Positions 26,281 to 35,456 of a DNA stretch of 64,000 nt are shown one piece after another. How positions within the stretch are numbered: the first letter of the stretch is position 1; every line of letters starts with the position of its first letter. The stretch comes from Phaeobacter sp. B1627 (lineage in GTDB: Bacteria; Pseudomonadota; Alphaproteobacteria; Rhodobacterales; Rhodobacteraceae): assembly GCF_006265095.1 (NCBI RefSeq), contig NZ_VCNK01000001.1, forward strand, positions 1 to 64,000, in the 5' to 3' direction. The notes under the pieces are model-generated. The model was not told the origin of the DNA. It was given only the letters and a program-made list of their open reading frames with translations, and made no database searches. The position numbers and the translations under genes are program-made.

Positions 26281-26733
26281 TCAGGAAACCGCATCCTCTT
26301 CCATGATGTCCTGAAAGGATTTGAAGAACTTGGCGGCCAGCTTCTTGGCTGTGCTCTGGATCAGGCGGCTGCCGAGCTGCGCCAGTTTGCCGCTGATTGC
26401 GGCCTTTGCCTCGTACCGCAGTATCGTGGTGTCGCCCGCCGCTGTGAGGGTGACATCGGCGCCGCCTTTGGCGTTGCCTGCGGTTCCTCCGTTGCCCTGA
26501 CCGGTCAGGGAAAACGCATCCGGTGCGCCGCTTTTGTCCAGTTGCACGTCACCGCTGAAGCGGGCTTTCACCGGGCCGACCTTCAATACGACCTTCGCCT
26601 CCAATTCGGTTTCGGAATGCTGCACCAGCTCTTCACAGCCGGGAATGCATTTTTGCAGGACATCAGGGTCGTTCAGCGCCGCATACACGCGGTCCTTTGG
26701 CGCATTGATGATGATTTCGTCAGCGAGTTCCAT
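26281..26733 (-). CDS. coxG: CO dehydrogenase subunit G-type protein
   Basis: 150 aa of the SRPBCC/START-like CoxG family: MELADEIIINAPKDRVYAAL, then DPDVLQKCIPGCEEL, and a C-terminal helix (GKLAQLGSRLIQSTAKKLA) with a positively charged face. Some homologues have an extra C-terminal membrane helix; this short one ends soon after FFKSFQDI. Known roles of CoxG proteins are lipid/quinone binding and membrane attachment of CO dehydrogenase. It is the last gene of the cox cluster and is separated from the preceding gene by 111 bp with a stem-loop, so it may be expressed at a different level. Confidence 0.88.
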   Translation of the reverse strand: MELADEIIINAPKDRVYAALNDPDVLQKCIPGCEELVQHSETELEAKVVLKVGPVKARFSGDVQLDKSGAPDAFSLTGQGNGGTAGNAKGGADVTLTAAGDTTILRYEAKAAISGKLAQLGSRLIQSTAKKLAAKFFKSFQDIMEEDAVS

Positions 26734-26786
26734 TGGGCGTCCTCTGTTAGCAACATGGAAATTTTATACGGGAAAGCTGATCAGCC

Positions 26787-26817
26787 TGCGCCGGAGTGAG
26801 GGCCATTTTCCGGCGCA
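26787..26817. terminator. 9-bp stem-loop between mocA-like gene and coxG
   Basis: TGCGCCGGA (26787-26795) and TCCGGCGCA (26809-26817) are perfect arms with a 13-base loop. It sits inside the minus-strand operon just upstream of coxG and could attenuate read-through or protect RNA. The palindrome CCTCGCGAGG follows at 26819-26828. Confidence 0.4.
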
Positions 26818-26844
26818 ACCTCGCGAGGGCTCTCCACAGCCGGG

Positions 26845-27459
26845 TCACGGCGCCCCCCCGTGCCCGGGGGCCGTTAGTGCCGCGTAGGCCGCTGGCGTAT
26901 CGACATCGGCGAAAAAGCCGGGGGCCGTCATTTGCAGGGGCTGCACGTGCTCCGCCTGTGTGCGGGTGAACCGTTTGCAGCCAGGCCCCTTCGGGTCCGC
27001 CAAAAGACGGGCGCGAAGCGTGGCGGGCACGACGATGGGATTGCCGCGCTGGTCCTCCTTCATCGGGATCGAAATCTTGTCACCTCCTGCCGCGCGATGC
27101 GCCGAGATCAGATCGCGCAGGTCTGTGGGCGTCAGCAAGGGTTGATCCCCGAGGCCAATCAATATCGCTTCCGCCTCTGCGGCATTGGTCAAACCACATA
27201 TGACAGAACTCTGTTGTCCCTGCGCATAGTCCGGGTTGAACAGGGGTCTGGCATGGGTGCCGGCAATCGCCTCTTCGATGGCACCGGCCTCGTGACCTGT
27301 CACGACAAGCACCTCGCCATCGGATGCGGCGCGGTAGCACAGGACCATATGCCGGATCATAGGGATGCCCGAGATGGGCAACAGCAGCTTGTTCCGCGCC
27401 CCCATGCGCAGCGATTGCCCCGCCGCCAGAAGGATCGTGGCGACACTAGCCCCCCTCAT
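26845..27459 (-). CDS. Molybdopterin cytidylyltransferase-like protein (MocA type)
   Basis: 204 aa from ATG 27459, inside the last codons of the xdhC gene (overlap of 14 bp); the frame further upstream is shadow. NTP-transferase signature LLAAGQSLRMGARNKLLLPI (residues ~10-29), then GLGDQPLLTPTDLRDLI and GNPIVVPATLRARLL, ending with the DVDTPAAY motif. In molybdenum-hydroxylase operons, relatives of this family (MocA) attach CMP to molybdopterin. CO dehydrogenase carries molybdopterin cytosine dinucleotide, so this job fits well (inference from context). Confidence 0.82.
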   Translation of the reverse strand: MRGASVATILLAAGQSLRMGARNKLLLPISGIPMIRHMVLCYRAASDGEVLVVTGHEAGAIEEAIAGTHARPLFNPDYAQGQQSSVICGLTNAAEAEAILIGLGDQPLLTPTDLRDLISAHRAAGGDKISIPMKEDQRGNPIVVPATLRARLLADPKGPGCKRFTRTQAEHVQPLQMTAPGFFADVDTPAAYAALTAPGHGGAP

Positions 27460-28237
27460 GTTGCTTCCCCTTGCCACGGCGCACGCAGACCAGCTCTGCC
27501 AGGATGGAGAGCGCGATTTCTTCGGGTGTGACCGCGCCGATATCCAGCCCCGCCGGCGCTTTGACCGCGTCGATTGCATCTTCTGGCAGGCCCTTGGACG
27601 CCAGTTTTTCGGCGAGAACGGCGAATTTGCGACGGCTGCCGACAAAGGCGATATGGACCGCCTGTGACGCCAGGGCCTGGGTCAGGGCATCCAGGTCGCC
27701 CTGGCCCTGTGTCGCGATCACGATGACCTGTTGTCGGGGCGCAGCCGCATCGGGGGGGGAGGCCAGAACCGAGCCGGTGGACCAATGAAACTGGGGTGCG
27801 AGACGGCTGAGGGCTTCGGCCACCGGCGAGGCGCCAAGCACGACAAGTTGCGGCGCCGGGATGCAGGGTTCGATAAATATGTCCACCGTACCGCGCGACG
27901 GGCAGCCATTGCGGGCAAAGCGTGTGCCGTCGATTTCCTCGCCTGGCGCGACACCTTTTTCCGCCAGCAAATCCTCTGGCGCAACGGATACCAGCTGCGG
28001 CGTGCCGGATTTCAGGGCCTCAAGGGCCGCGCGTTTTACGGCGCCGCGCGTGCAGCCGCCGCCGAGCCAGCCATGAAGAATGGTACCATCCGCGCTCAGC
28101 AGTGCTTTGCTGCCGGGTTTCGCTGCTGTGGGTCCGGCTGTGCGCACGATCGTTGCGAATGCAAAGGGTTCGGCCTTTGCCCGCAGTTCCTGTGCGGCTT
28201 GTGCAAGATCGCTGGACTGTAGCTCTGCCGGGGTCAT
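27446..28237 (-). CDS. coxF: XdhC/CoxF-family molybdenum enzyme maturation factor
   Basis: 263 aa. The N-terminal XdhC domain has AFATIVRTAGPTAAKPGSKA and GWLGGGCTRGAVKRAALEAL with the conserved Cys; the C-terminal Rossmann-like part includes LVVLGASPVAEAL and HIAFVGSRRKFAVLAEKLAS. XdhC-type proteins bind the molybdenum cofactor and protect or sulfurate it before insertion. It overlaps the coxE stop by 4 bp and the mocA-like start by 14 bp. The symbol follows the Oligotropha cox cluster; coxI is the alternative name for such a gene. Confidence 0.85.
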   Translation of the reverse strand: MTPAELQSSDLAQAAQELRAKAEPFAFATIVRTAGPTAAKPGSKALLSADGTILHGWLGGGCTRGAVKRAALEALKSGTPQLVSVAPEDLLAEKGVAPGEEIDGTRFARNGCPSRGTVDIFIEPCIPAPQLVVLGASPVAEALSRLAPQFHWSTGSVLASPPDAAAPRQQVIVIATQGQGDLDALTQALASQAVHIAFVGSRRKFAVLAEKLASKGLPEDAIDAVKAPAGLDIGAVTPEEIALSILAELVCVRRGKGKQHEGG

Positions 28238-29418
28238 AGGGAAGACAGCTCCTGCTCCAGATTGGCAAGGTCGGCAAGCGTATTTGCCGAGGCAAACAGG
28301 TCCAGATGCGGCAGCGCGGCCGCCATGCCCTCGGCCACCGGAGCGTAATCGCGCCAGCCCTTGAGAGGGTTGAGCCAGATGATCTTGCAGCCTCGTTTCT
28401 TCAGTCGAGCCAAGGCTTTATCGATCAACTCCGGTGGCGAGGTGTCATAGCCGTCCGACAGGATCAGGACGACGCTGCGCCCGTCGACAAAGCGCCGGGC
28501 ATAGGTTTCGGCAAATAATCCAAGCGAGGGCCCGATCTTGGAGCCGCCCCCGAACCCGTCCGCCATCAGCGACATCCGCCCGATCCCGCGCATTGCGTCC
28601 TTGTCGCGCAGGGCCTCTGTGATCCGCAGGAGCCGGGTGTGAAAGAGATAGGCATCGGCCGAGGTATCAGCCCGCATCAGGCCTGCCAAAAAGGCGAGAT
28701 AGACCTGTGAATAGACCGTCATCGATCCGGATACATCGCACAGGGCGACAATCTTGCGGCTGCGGTCCGGCCGACGTTTGCGCAGCATACGAACAGGCTC
28801 ACCGCCGGTCGCAAGACTATGGCGAATGGTTTTGCGGAAATGCAGCCGGTCGCCTTTGCGCGCGGCAATCCGGCGCCGGGAACGCCGGTCCCGCAGGGCT
28901 GCCCCGAGGCGACGCGCAACGGCTTCGGCCTCGGCGATCTCCTCGGGACGTATGATTTCGCGCAGATCTTTGCGGGACAGGTTACGGACCTCGGTCGCGA
29001 TCAGCTTGCCCGTGCCGTCGCTTTCGGCTTCCTCCTGACCGGCATCGGGCGCGGTGGCGGCGCCGGTGGAACGGGCGTCCTGACCCGATGCATCGCGCGA
29101 CGAACGGAGATCGTCGGTCATGGCGGAGGAGGAGGGGCTTTTGATGACCTTCTGTTTCACCCGCCCGGCGTCCATCCAATAGCTGTCGAACAGGGTGTCG
29201 AAACGCTCTGCGTCCTCCTTGCAGCCGGTACAGACGGCCCGGAGGGCGCGGCGGGCCTGCGATGGCCGGACCGGGTTCACTTCGCACAAGGCCGCAAGGC
29301 AGAGTTCCGCTTCGCCAACCCCCAAACGCAGGCCGTTTTCGCGCAGATGCGCGATAAAGCCGGCGATCCGCGCGGTGGGGCCGGGGTCGCGCCCGGCAAA
29401 GCGCGAGACCCGGCTCAT
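28234..29418 (-). CDS. coxE: CoxE, VWA-domain maturation protein
   Basis: 394 aa. N-terminal helical part (AGFIAHLRENGLRLGVGEAE), low-complexity middle, then a VWA domain with a MIDAS DVSGSM (IVALCDVSGSMTVYSQVYLA) and further T and D positions (LILSDGYDT). In Oligotropha, CoxE partners the CoxD ATPase to introduce copper into the Mo-Cu active site. Starts overlap by 4 bp with coxD upstream and coxF downstream. Confidence 0.88.
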   Translation of the reverse strand: MSRVSRFAGRDPGPTARIAGFIAHLRENGLRLGVGEAELCLAALCEVNPVRPSQARRALRAVCTGCKEDAERFDTLFDSYWMDAGRVKQKVIKSPSSSAMTDDLRSSRDASGQDARSTGAATAPDAGQEEAESDGTGKLIATEVRNLSRKDLREIIRPEEIAEAEAVARRLGAALRDRRSRRRIAARKGDRLHFRKTIRHSLATGGEPVRMLRKRRPDRSRKIVALCDVSGSMTVYSQVYLAFLAGLMRADTSADAYLFHTRLLRITEALRDKDAMRGIGRMSLMADGFGGGSKIGPSLGLFAETYARRFVDGRSVVLILSDGYDTSPPELIDKALARLKKRGCKIIWLNPLKGWRDYAPVAEGMAAALPHLDLFASANTLADLANLEQELSSL

Positions 29419-30290
29419 GCCGCGCGCCCCGCGATCCGGGCGGCCACTTCCGGTGTGATCCGGGCCTGATCGGTCTGGGTCTTCAGCAGGGTTGTCAGCG
29501 CCGACTGCAACATCGCCGGATCCGCTGTCAGATCCGCAATCCCGAGCCCCATCAGGGCGGCGGCGAAGTCGAGTGTTTCGGCAATGCCCGGCACCTTCTC
29601 CAGATCTTCTTCGCGCAGTTTTTGTACAAATCCGATGATCTGCGCGCCAAGCCGCGCCTCGATCCCGGGGCAGCGCGCCTTGAGGATCGCCAATTCGGTC
29701 TCGCGGTCAGGATAGTCCACGAAGGTATAAAGACACCGCCGACGCAGCGCATCGGACAGGTCGCGGGTGCCGTTCGAGGTGAGAATGACCACCGGACGGG
29801 TCGTCGCGGTGATCGTCCCCAGTTCGGGGATCGAGACCTGATAGTCCGACAGGATTTCCAGCAGGTAGGCCTCGAATTCCTCATCGGCCCGGTCGATCTC
29901 GTCAATGAGCAGAACAGGGGCTGTGTCCTGCGTGATGGCGGCCAGAAGCGGCCGTTCCAGCAGGAAATCCCGCGAGAAGATCCGCGCCTCGACCGCCTTG
30001 CCGGTTTCGCCGTCCTCCGCCGCGGCCCGGATGGTCAACAGCTGGCGTTGGTAGTTCCATTCGTAGATCGCCTGCGCGGCGTCCAGCCCTTCGTAGCATT
30101 GCAACCGGATCAGGCGCGTGTCACGGGCGGCCGCAAGGGTGCGGGCGACTTCGGTTTTCCCCACGCCAGCGGCCCCTTCAAGCAGCAGGGGGCGGCCAAG
30201 CGCCAAGGCAAGGTGAAGCGCAACGGCAAGGTCGTCCGAAGCAACATAGCCCTGACGCCCGAGCGCGGTTTGTAAATCTGTCCAGATCAT
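29415..30290 (-). CDS. coxD: CoxD, MoxR-type AAA+ ATPase
   Basis: 291 aa. Walker A LLEGAAGVGKTEVA (~38-51), Walker B VLLIDEIDRADEEFEAYLLE, sensor 1 ILTSNGTRDLSDALRRRC, typical of MoxR proteins. Family knowledge: CoxD remodels apo-CO dehydrogenase for sulfur and copper insertion together with CoxE. It lies 51 bp after coxL and overlaps coxE. Confidence 0.9.
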   Translation of the reverse strand: MIWTDLQTALGRQGYVASDDLAVALHLALALGRPLLLEGAAGVGKTEVARTLAAARDTRLIRLQCYEGLDAAQAIYEWNYQRQLLTIRAAAEDGETGKAVEARIFSRDFLLERPLLAAITQDTAPVLLIDEIDRADEEFEAYLLEILSDYQVSIPELGTITATTRPVVILTSNGTRDLSDALRRRCLYTFVDYPDRETELAILKARCPGIEARLGAQIIGFVQKLREEDLEKVPGIAETLDFAAALMGLGIADLTADPAMLQSALTTLLKTQTDQARITPEVAARIAGRAA

Positions 30291-30341
30291 CTGTGTGTTC
30301 GCAGCGGCGGGCAGCGGTCACCACCCGCCCTGCGTCCTTTT

Positions 30342-32771
30342 CTAGTCGTGCAGGCCAAGTTTGTTGGCTGTCTGCCAGATCCGCCAATGGTCATGCGGCA
30401 TATTCGTGTGCCGGTTGCCAAAGGGACGGAAGGCGTCCTGCACCGCATTGGAGAAACATGGCACGCCGCCCACATGGGGGCTTTCACCGACGCCCTTGGC
30501 TCCGATGGGGTGATGCGGACTGGGAGTGACGGTAAAGTCGGTCTCGTAGTTCGGCACCTCCCATGCGGTTGGCAGGAAGAAGTCCATCAGGGTCCCGGTC
30601 TTGACATTCCCCATGTCATCATAGGCGATCTCCTGGCCCAGTGCGACGGCGAGCGCCTCGGTCAGGCCACCGTGAACCTGCCCCTCGATGATCATCGGGT
30701 TGATCCGCGTGCCGCAGTCATCCAACGCATAGAAACGGCGGATTTCCGGGACACCGGTGTCGACGTCGATGTCCATCACGCAGACATAGGCGCCAAAGGG
30801 ATAGGTCATGTTCGGCGGATCATAGTAGCTGACCGCTTCAAGGCCCGGTTCGATCCCCGGAATGGCCTGATTATAGGCGGCAAAGGCGATGTCCTTCATC
30901 GTCTTGAACCGTTCAGGCGCTCCCTTCACCACAAATCGGTCCACATCGAATTCCACATCGTTGTCGTGAACCTCAAGCAGGTAGGCCGCGATCATCTGCG
31001 CCTTGGCGCGGATCTTGCGCCCGGCCATCGCGGTCGCAGCCCCGGCCACCGGGGTCGAGCGCGACCCGTAGGTGCCAAGCCCGTAGGGGGCGGTGTCGGT
31101 ATCGCCTTCCTCAATGGTGATGCTGTCGGCGGGCAGGCCGATCTCGGAGGCGAGGATCTGTGCAAAGGTGGTCGCGTGGCCCTGGCCTTGCGAAATGGTG
31201 CCAAGCCGGGCGATCGCCGATCCGGTCGGGTGGATGCGGATCTCGCAGCTGTCAAACATGCCCAGCCCGAGGATGTCGCAGTTCTTGACCGGTCCGGCGC
31301 CGACGATCTCGGTGAAGAAGCTCAGACCGATGCCCATCAGCTTGCGGGTTTTTCCGGCCTTGAAGTCCTCGACGCGCTGGGCTTGTTCCGCCCTGAGCCC
31401 ATCGTAGTCAACGGTTTTCAACGCCTTGTCCCAGGCGGTGTGATAGTCACCGCTGTCGTATTCCCAGCCTAAAGCGGCGGTGTAGGGGAATTGCTCCTTC
31501 TTGATGAAATTGATCCGGCGCAGCTCTGCCGCATCCATGTTCAGCTCGATCGCAAGGACTTCGATCATCCGTTCGATGAAATAGACCGCCTCGGTCACGC
31601 GGAAGGAACAGCGATAGCTGACACCGCCCGGCGCTTTGTTGGTGTAGACGCCATCGACCTCAAGATAGGCGGTGGGGATGTCATAGGACCCGGTGCAGAT
31701 ATTCATGAAACCGGCGGGGAATTTGGTCGGATCTGCACAGGCGTCAAAGCCGCCGTGATCCGCCGTCACATGGCAATGCAGGCCGGTGATCTTGCCCTCT
31801 TTGGTGGCCGAGATCCTTCCGGTCATGTGATAATCCCGCGCAAAGGCGGTGGTCATCAGATTATCCATCCGGTCTTCGATCCATTTGACCGGTTTGCCCG
31901 TCACGATAGAGGCCACGACAGAACAGACATAGCCCGGATAGGCGCCGACCTTGTTGCCGAACCCGCCGCCGATATCGGGTGAGATCACGCGGATGTTGTG
32001 CTCTTCTATGCCAGAGATCAGGGACACGACCGTGCGGATCGCGTGGGGGGCCTGAAAGGTGCCCCAAAGCGTCAGCTTGCCGTTGACCTTGTCCATCGAG
32101 GCGACACAGCCACAGGTTTCCAGCGGGCAGGGGTGGGTGCGATGATAGTACATCGTTTCCGTCGCAACGACGTCGGCCTCGGCGAGCACCTGTTCGGTGG
32201 GCTCCTTGTCCCCGGCCTCCCAGGTGAAGATATGGTTGTGATGCTTTCGCGGCCCATGGGCGCCATCGGGCAGACCGCCGTCCTCGGCCACCAGATCCTC
32301 ACGCAGGACGACGTCGGATTTCAGCGATTCAAACGGATCGACGATGACCGGAAGCTCGTCATATTCGACCTCGACCAGTTCGATCCCGTCGGCGGCAGCG
32401 TAGCGGTCTTCGGCGACGACGAATGCGACCTCCTGCCCCTGAAACAGCACCTTGCCATCGGCCAGGACCATCTGCTTGTCACCGGCCAGCGTCGGCATCC
32501 AATGCAGCCCCAGGGGTTCCAGATCGGCCGCCGTCAGCACCGCCAGAACGCCCGGAACCTTCAGCGCCTCTTCGGTGTTGATGCTGACCACACGTGCATG
32601 GGCATAGGGCGAGCGGACAAAGTCGCCAAACAGCATTCCGTCCAGTTTGAGGTCATCGACATAGTTGCCTTTGCCCTGTGTGAAACGGGCGTCCTCTACC
32701 CGTTTGCGCGAGCATCCCATTCCCTTGAGGTTGGCGACGCGATCATCGCGGCTTTCGATTTCGTCCTTCAT
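30342..32771 (-). CDS. coxL: Aerobic CO dehydrogenase large subunit, form I
   Basis: 809 aa from ATG 32771, the same length as I recall for the Oligotropha carboxidovorans subunit. The open frame extends 28 codons upstream into coxS, but the ATGA overlap marks the start. The active-site loop reads VSYRCSFR (usually AYRCSFR), its Cys at residue 388, and [10 protein letters not shown] places Glu at residue 763: the two catalytic positions (copper-bridging Cys388, Glu763) of the structurally known enzyme. CSFR marks form I, i.e. true CO oxidation, rather than form II (GAGR). Oxidises CO to CO2 with MCD-Mo-Cu and passes electrons through CoxS and CoxM to the membrane quinone pool. Ala-to-Ser in the loop is a small deviation. 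Confidence 0.96.
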   Translation of the reverse strand: MKDEIESRDDRVANLKGMGCSRKRVEDARFTQGKGNYVDDLKLDGMLFGDFVRSPYAHARVVSINTEEALKVPGVLAVLTAADLEPLGLHWMPTLAGDKQMVLADGKVLFQGQEVAFVVAEDRYAAADGIELVEVEYDELPVIVDPFESLKSDVVLREDLVAEDGGLPDGAHGPRKHHNHIFTWEAGDKEPTEQVLAEADVVATETMYYHRTHPCPLETCGCVASMDKVNGKLTLWGTFQAPHAIRTVVSLISGIEEHNIRVISPDIGGGFGNKVGAYPGYVCSVVASIVTGKPVKWIEDRMDNLMTTAFARDYHMTGRISATKEGKITGLHCHVTADHGGFDACADPTKFPAGFMNICTGSYDIPTAYLEVDGVYTNKAPGGVSYRCSFRVTEAVYFIERMIEVLAIELNMDAAELRRINFIKKEQFPYTAALGWEYDSGDYHTAWDKALKTVDYDGLRAEQAQRVEDFKAGKTRKLMGIGLSFFTEIVGAGPVKNCDILGLGMFDSCEIRIHPTGSAIARLGTISQGQGHATTFAQILASEIGLPADSITIEEGDTDTAPYGLGTYGSRSTPVAGAATAMAGRKIRAKAQMIAAYLLEVHDNDVEFDVDRFVVKGAPERFKTMKDIAFAAYNQAIPGIEPGLEAVSYYDPPNMTYPFGAYVCVMDIDVDTGVPEIRRFYALDDCGTRINPMIIEGQVHGGLTEALAVALGQEIAYDDMGNVKTGTLMDFFLPTAWEVPNYETDFTVTPSPHHPIGAKGVGESPHVGGVPCFSNAVQDAFRPFGNRHTNMPHDHWRIWQTANKLGLHD

Positions 32772-33262
32772 TCTGCAGCCTCCTTCGCGGCATTCATCTC
32801 GGCGGCGGCGGCTTTGATGGACTTCACAATATTCTGGTATCCGGTGCAGCGGCACAGGTTGCCGGCCATGCCGAAACGGATTTCCTCTTCGGTCGGGTCA
32901 GGGTTCTCCTCGAGAAGCTTGGTCGCGCGGGTGATCATCCCGGGGGTGCAATATCCGCACTGAAGCCCGTGGTGTTCCTTGAACGCGGTTTGCAGCGGAT
33001 GAAGATCGTCCGGGCTCCCGATCCCCTCGATCGTGGTGATCTCGGCTCCATTGGCCTGTGCGACAAACATGGTGCAGGCCTTGACCGATTTGCCACCGAT
33101 GGTGACGGTGCAGGCGCCGCAATGGGAGGTCTCGCAACCGATATGCGGACCGGTGATGTTCAGCCGTTCGCGCAGGGTGTAGATCAGCAGTTCGCGTGGT
33201 TCGGCCAGAAACTCTTCGTTTTTGCCGTTCACGGTCAGCTTGATATGCATTTTCGTCGACAT
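32768..33262 (-). CDS. coxS: Aerobic CO dehydrogenase small iron-sulfur subunit
   Basis: 164 aa from ATG 33262 (MSTKMHIKL); the upstream frame to 33289 adds nine doubtful codons. Two [2Fe-2S] clusters are visible: plant-type [11 protein letters not shown] with a later Cys (SVKACTMF), and the CGYC...CRC pair ([21 protein letters not shown]). Electron carrier between CoxL and CoxM. Starts 11 bp after coxM and overlaps coxL by 4 bp. Confidence 0.95.
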   Translation of the reverse strand: MSTKMHIKLTVNGKNEEFLAEPRELLIYTLRERLNITGPHIGCETSHCGACTVTIGGKSVKACTMFVAQANGAEITTIEGIGSPDDLHPLQTAFKEHHGLQCGYCTPGMITRATKLLEENPDPTEEEIRFGMAGNLCRCTGYQNIVKSIKAAAAEMNAAKEAAE

Positions 33263-33273
33263 GTTTTCCTCCC

Positions 33274-34128
33274 TCACGCGCGTGACCAAGCGCGCTCGAT
33301 TGCGCGGCGCAGAATGACGCCGGCTACGTGGTTTTTGAAAGCCACGGGGCCGCGGTTATCCTCGGTCGGATCGATATCGCCCAGCATTGCGCTGACGGCT
33401 GCGCTCAGGGCGGTCCCGTCGATGGATGTCCCGACCAGCGCCATGCTCGCCGCCTCGGAAAAAACCGGCGTGTCGCTCAGATTGGTCATCGCGATCGATG
33501 CGGCGGCGCAAATCTCGCCTGTTTTGGTGATCTGAACGGCCGCAGCGGCGGTGGCATAATCGCCAATCTTGCGCTTTTGCTTTTCATAGGCGTAGCCGCC
33601 CTCAGGCAAGGGGATCGACACGGTTGTCAGCACCTCGTCGTCTTCTCGGGCCGTCATATAGGCGGCCTCATAGAACGCGCGGGCGGCGACATCGCGTTCC
33701 CCATCGGGCCCAACCAGGGTAAAGCTGGCATTCAGGCATTGCATCAATCCTGGCATATCGTTGCCGGGATCGCCATTGGCGACATTGCCGCCGACCGTGC
33801 CCATGTTGCGGACCTGGGGATCCGCAATCTGCAGCGCCGTTTCGCGCAGGATCGGCGCCACCGCCGCCAGTCCCTCGTGACGGATGATATCGGTCTGCGT
33901 GACCAGCGCACCAATTCGAATGCTGTCCGTGTCCACCGTGATATCCGACAAACCGGAGAGGCCTTGCAGGTCAATCAAATGGGGGACGTCTGCCATCCGC
34001 AGCTTCATCATGGGGATCAGGCTGTGCCCGCCGGCCATGACGCGGGCGTCGTCTCCGTGTTCCTCAAGAAGCGCAATGACGCCTGCCATATCGCTTGGTC
34101 TGTAATATTCAAATGCCGCTGGAATCAT
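33274..34128 (-). CDS. coxM: Aerobic CO dehydrogenase medium FAD subunit
   Basis: 284 aa. FAD-binding signatures [13 protein letters not shown] (~31-43) and [15 protein letters not shown] (~109-123), as in CoxM/xanthine dehydrogenase FAD domains. A strong ribosome site (GGGAGGAG) precedes ATG 34128. First structural gene of the M-S-L order. The 111-bp gap to the regulator gene upstream should hold the CO-inducible promoter; I see no clear sigma-70 boxes. Confidence 0.93.
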   Translation of the reverse strand: MIPAAFEYYRPSDMAGVIALLEEHGDDARVMAGGHSLIPMMKLRMADVPHLIDLQGLSGLSDITVDTDSIRIGALVTQTDIIRHEGLAAVAPILRETALQIADPQVRNMGTVGGNVANGDPGNDMPGLMQCLNASFTLVGPDGERDVAARAFYEAAYMTAREDDEVLTTVSIPLPEGGYAYEKQKRKIGDYATAAAAVQITKTGEICAAASIAMTNLSDTPVFSEAASMALVGTSIDGTALSAAVSAMLGDIDPTEDNRGPVAFKNHVAGVILRRAIERAWSRA

Positions 34129-34239
34129 TGGCTCTCCTCCCTGAAAGCTGACTGTCTCGCTATCCAGAAGGGTGCAGTCGAAGGTCTGCGATGGCTTTAG
34201 AAAACTGGTGAAACACCGATAAATTGCACGAAATGCGCT

Positions 34240-35367
34240 CTAGCCCGCACGAGTTGCGCCGACGGGGAGGGTCAACGCATCCTGAATCGCCTGCAGCTTG
34301 GAGCGGCTGACCGGCGCCGGGGGCAGACCCGTTGCCTCAAAAATGCAGCGCCCCTTGTCTTTGGTCCGTTCAAACTGCGCCACCTTTGCCGGGTTGATCA
34401 GATAGCTGCGATGGGTCTGGAGAAATCCGGCAGGCAACAGGCGCTTGGTCGCTTCGGTAATGGGCCAGGCGCAAAACAGCCGGTCCCGTTCGGTATAGAT
34501 CTGGGTGTAGTGGCCGTCCGCACGCACGATTGCGACGTCACTGAAGGGGACGAAGACCTTGGTGCCATCGCGTTCGCAGGGGATGTGGAACTCGCCTGTC
34601 GGCTGTGGGAGCGCGGCCTCACGTGGCGGGAGGGGCTCTGCGTCAGTTGTGGCCACGGGCACCAGATAGGTGATGCTGACCAAAAGGAACGCGCCAAAAA
34701 TGACAAAACTCGACAGGATCACACCGAGAGCCAGAACCTCGTTGCTCATGCTCGGGCCGAAATCCATCACCGGCGCTTCGGATACAAAACGGGTTCCGGC
34801 CATCGCCAGAAAATGAACGGCGCAGACGGCGACCGCAAAGCACAATGTGCCGAGAAATATGTTTCGGTTGGTGCGCTGGCCGTAGGCGACTCCGAAGGCG
34901 AGGATACAAAGGCCGATCGCCACGCCCGACGACACAATTATGCCAAAGGGGGTGTAAATCGCGCGGCAGAGTTCAAGCCCGGCCATCCCGATATAGTGCA
35001 TCACCAGGACGCCTGCACCGACGATGGTTCCGGCCAGTGCGATCCTCTGCGGGGTTCGTTTGGTGAAATGCAGAAGGATCAGGGCGGCGCCGACGATCAG
35101 GATCGCTGTCAGGGCTGAAATCAGCGTAATGGCTGCGTCGTAGAAAAACAGCACCGGCAGTTGAAGACCCAGCATTGCCACGAAATGCATGGACCAAATG
35201 CCGCCGCCCAATGCCACCGCTGCCAGGGCGACCGAGAACTTTCTTTGAGTCACGGTCTTTTGCGACAGGTTGCGGGTCAGGGACAGGCCTGTAAACCCTG
35301 CCGCCAGCGCAACAATGCACGACATCAGTACAAGCAAGGCGTTATGTGTGAACTGCAGGCTCTCCAT
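34240..35367 (-). CDS. MHYT-LytTR membrane-bound regulator (CoxC-like)
   Basis: About 375 aa from ATG 35367; a TTG 12 codons earlier is possible but lacks a ribosome site. The N-terminal ~240 residues form a seven-helix MHYT membrane sensor: repeated motifs SMHFVAML, VMHYIGMAG and AVHFLAMAG, thought to bind copper or a diatomic gas. The C-terminal ~100 residues are a LytTR DNA-binding domain (VPFSDVAIVRADGHYTQIY, LPAGFLQTHRSYLINPAKV). This MHYT+LytTR build is that of CoxC/CoxH in Oligotropha, and the place directly upstream of coxM supports CO- or copper-sensed control of the operon. How the membrane-tethered protein reaches DNA is not shown by the sequence. Confidence 0.85.
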   Translation of the reverse strand: MESLQFTHNALLVLMSCIVALAAGFTGLSLTRNLSQKTVTQRKFSVALAAVALGGGIWSMHFVAMLGLQLPVLFFYDAAITLISALTAILIVGAALILLHFTKRTPQRIALAGTIVGAGVLVMHYIGMAGLELCRAIYTPFGIIVSSGVAIGLCILAFGVAYGQRTNRNIFLGTLCFAVAVCAVHFLAMAGTRFVSEAPVMDFGPSMSNEVLALGVILSSFVIFGAFLLVSITYLVPVATTDAEPLPPREAALPQPTGEFHIPCERDGTKVFVPFSDVAIVRADGHYTQIYTERDRLFCAWPITEATKRLLPAGFLQTHRSYLINPAKVAQFERTKDKGRCIFEATGLPPAPVSRSKLQAIQDALTLPVGATRAG

Positions 35368-35456
35368 CCCGGTAAAACTGCCGAAAAAGTGGGCGTTTGG
35401 CAATTCAGGATTTCGGGGGCACTGACGCTGCCGGCCGCGGGCGCTGTGCGGAGGCC

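Noticed and set aside
30342-32771. Form II (xanthine-dehydrogenase-like) CoxL
   Set aside because: The loop is YRCSFR with Cys388, not GAGR.
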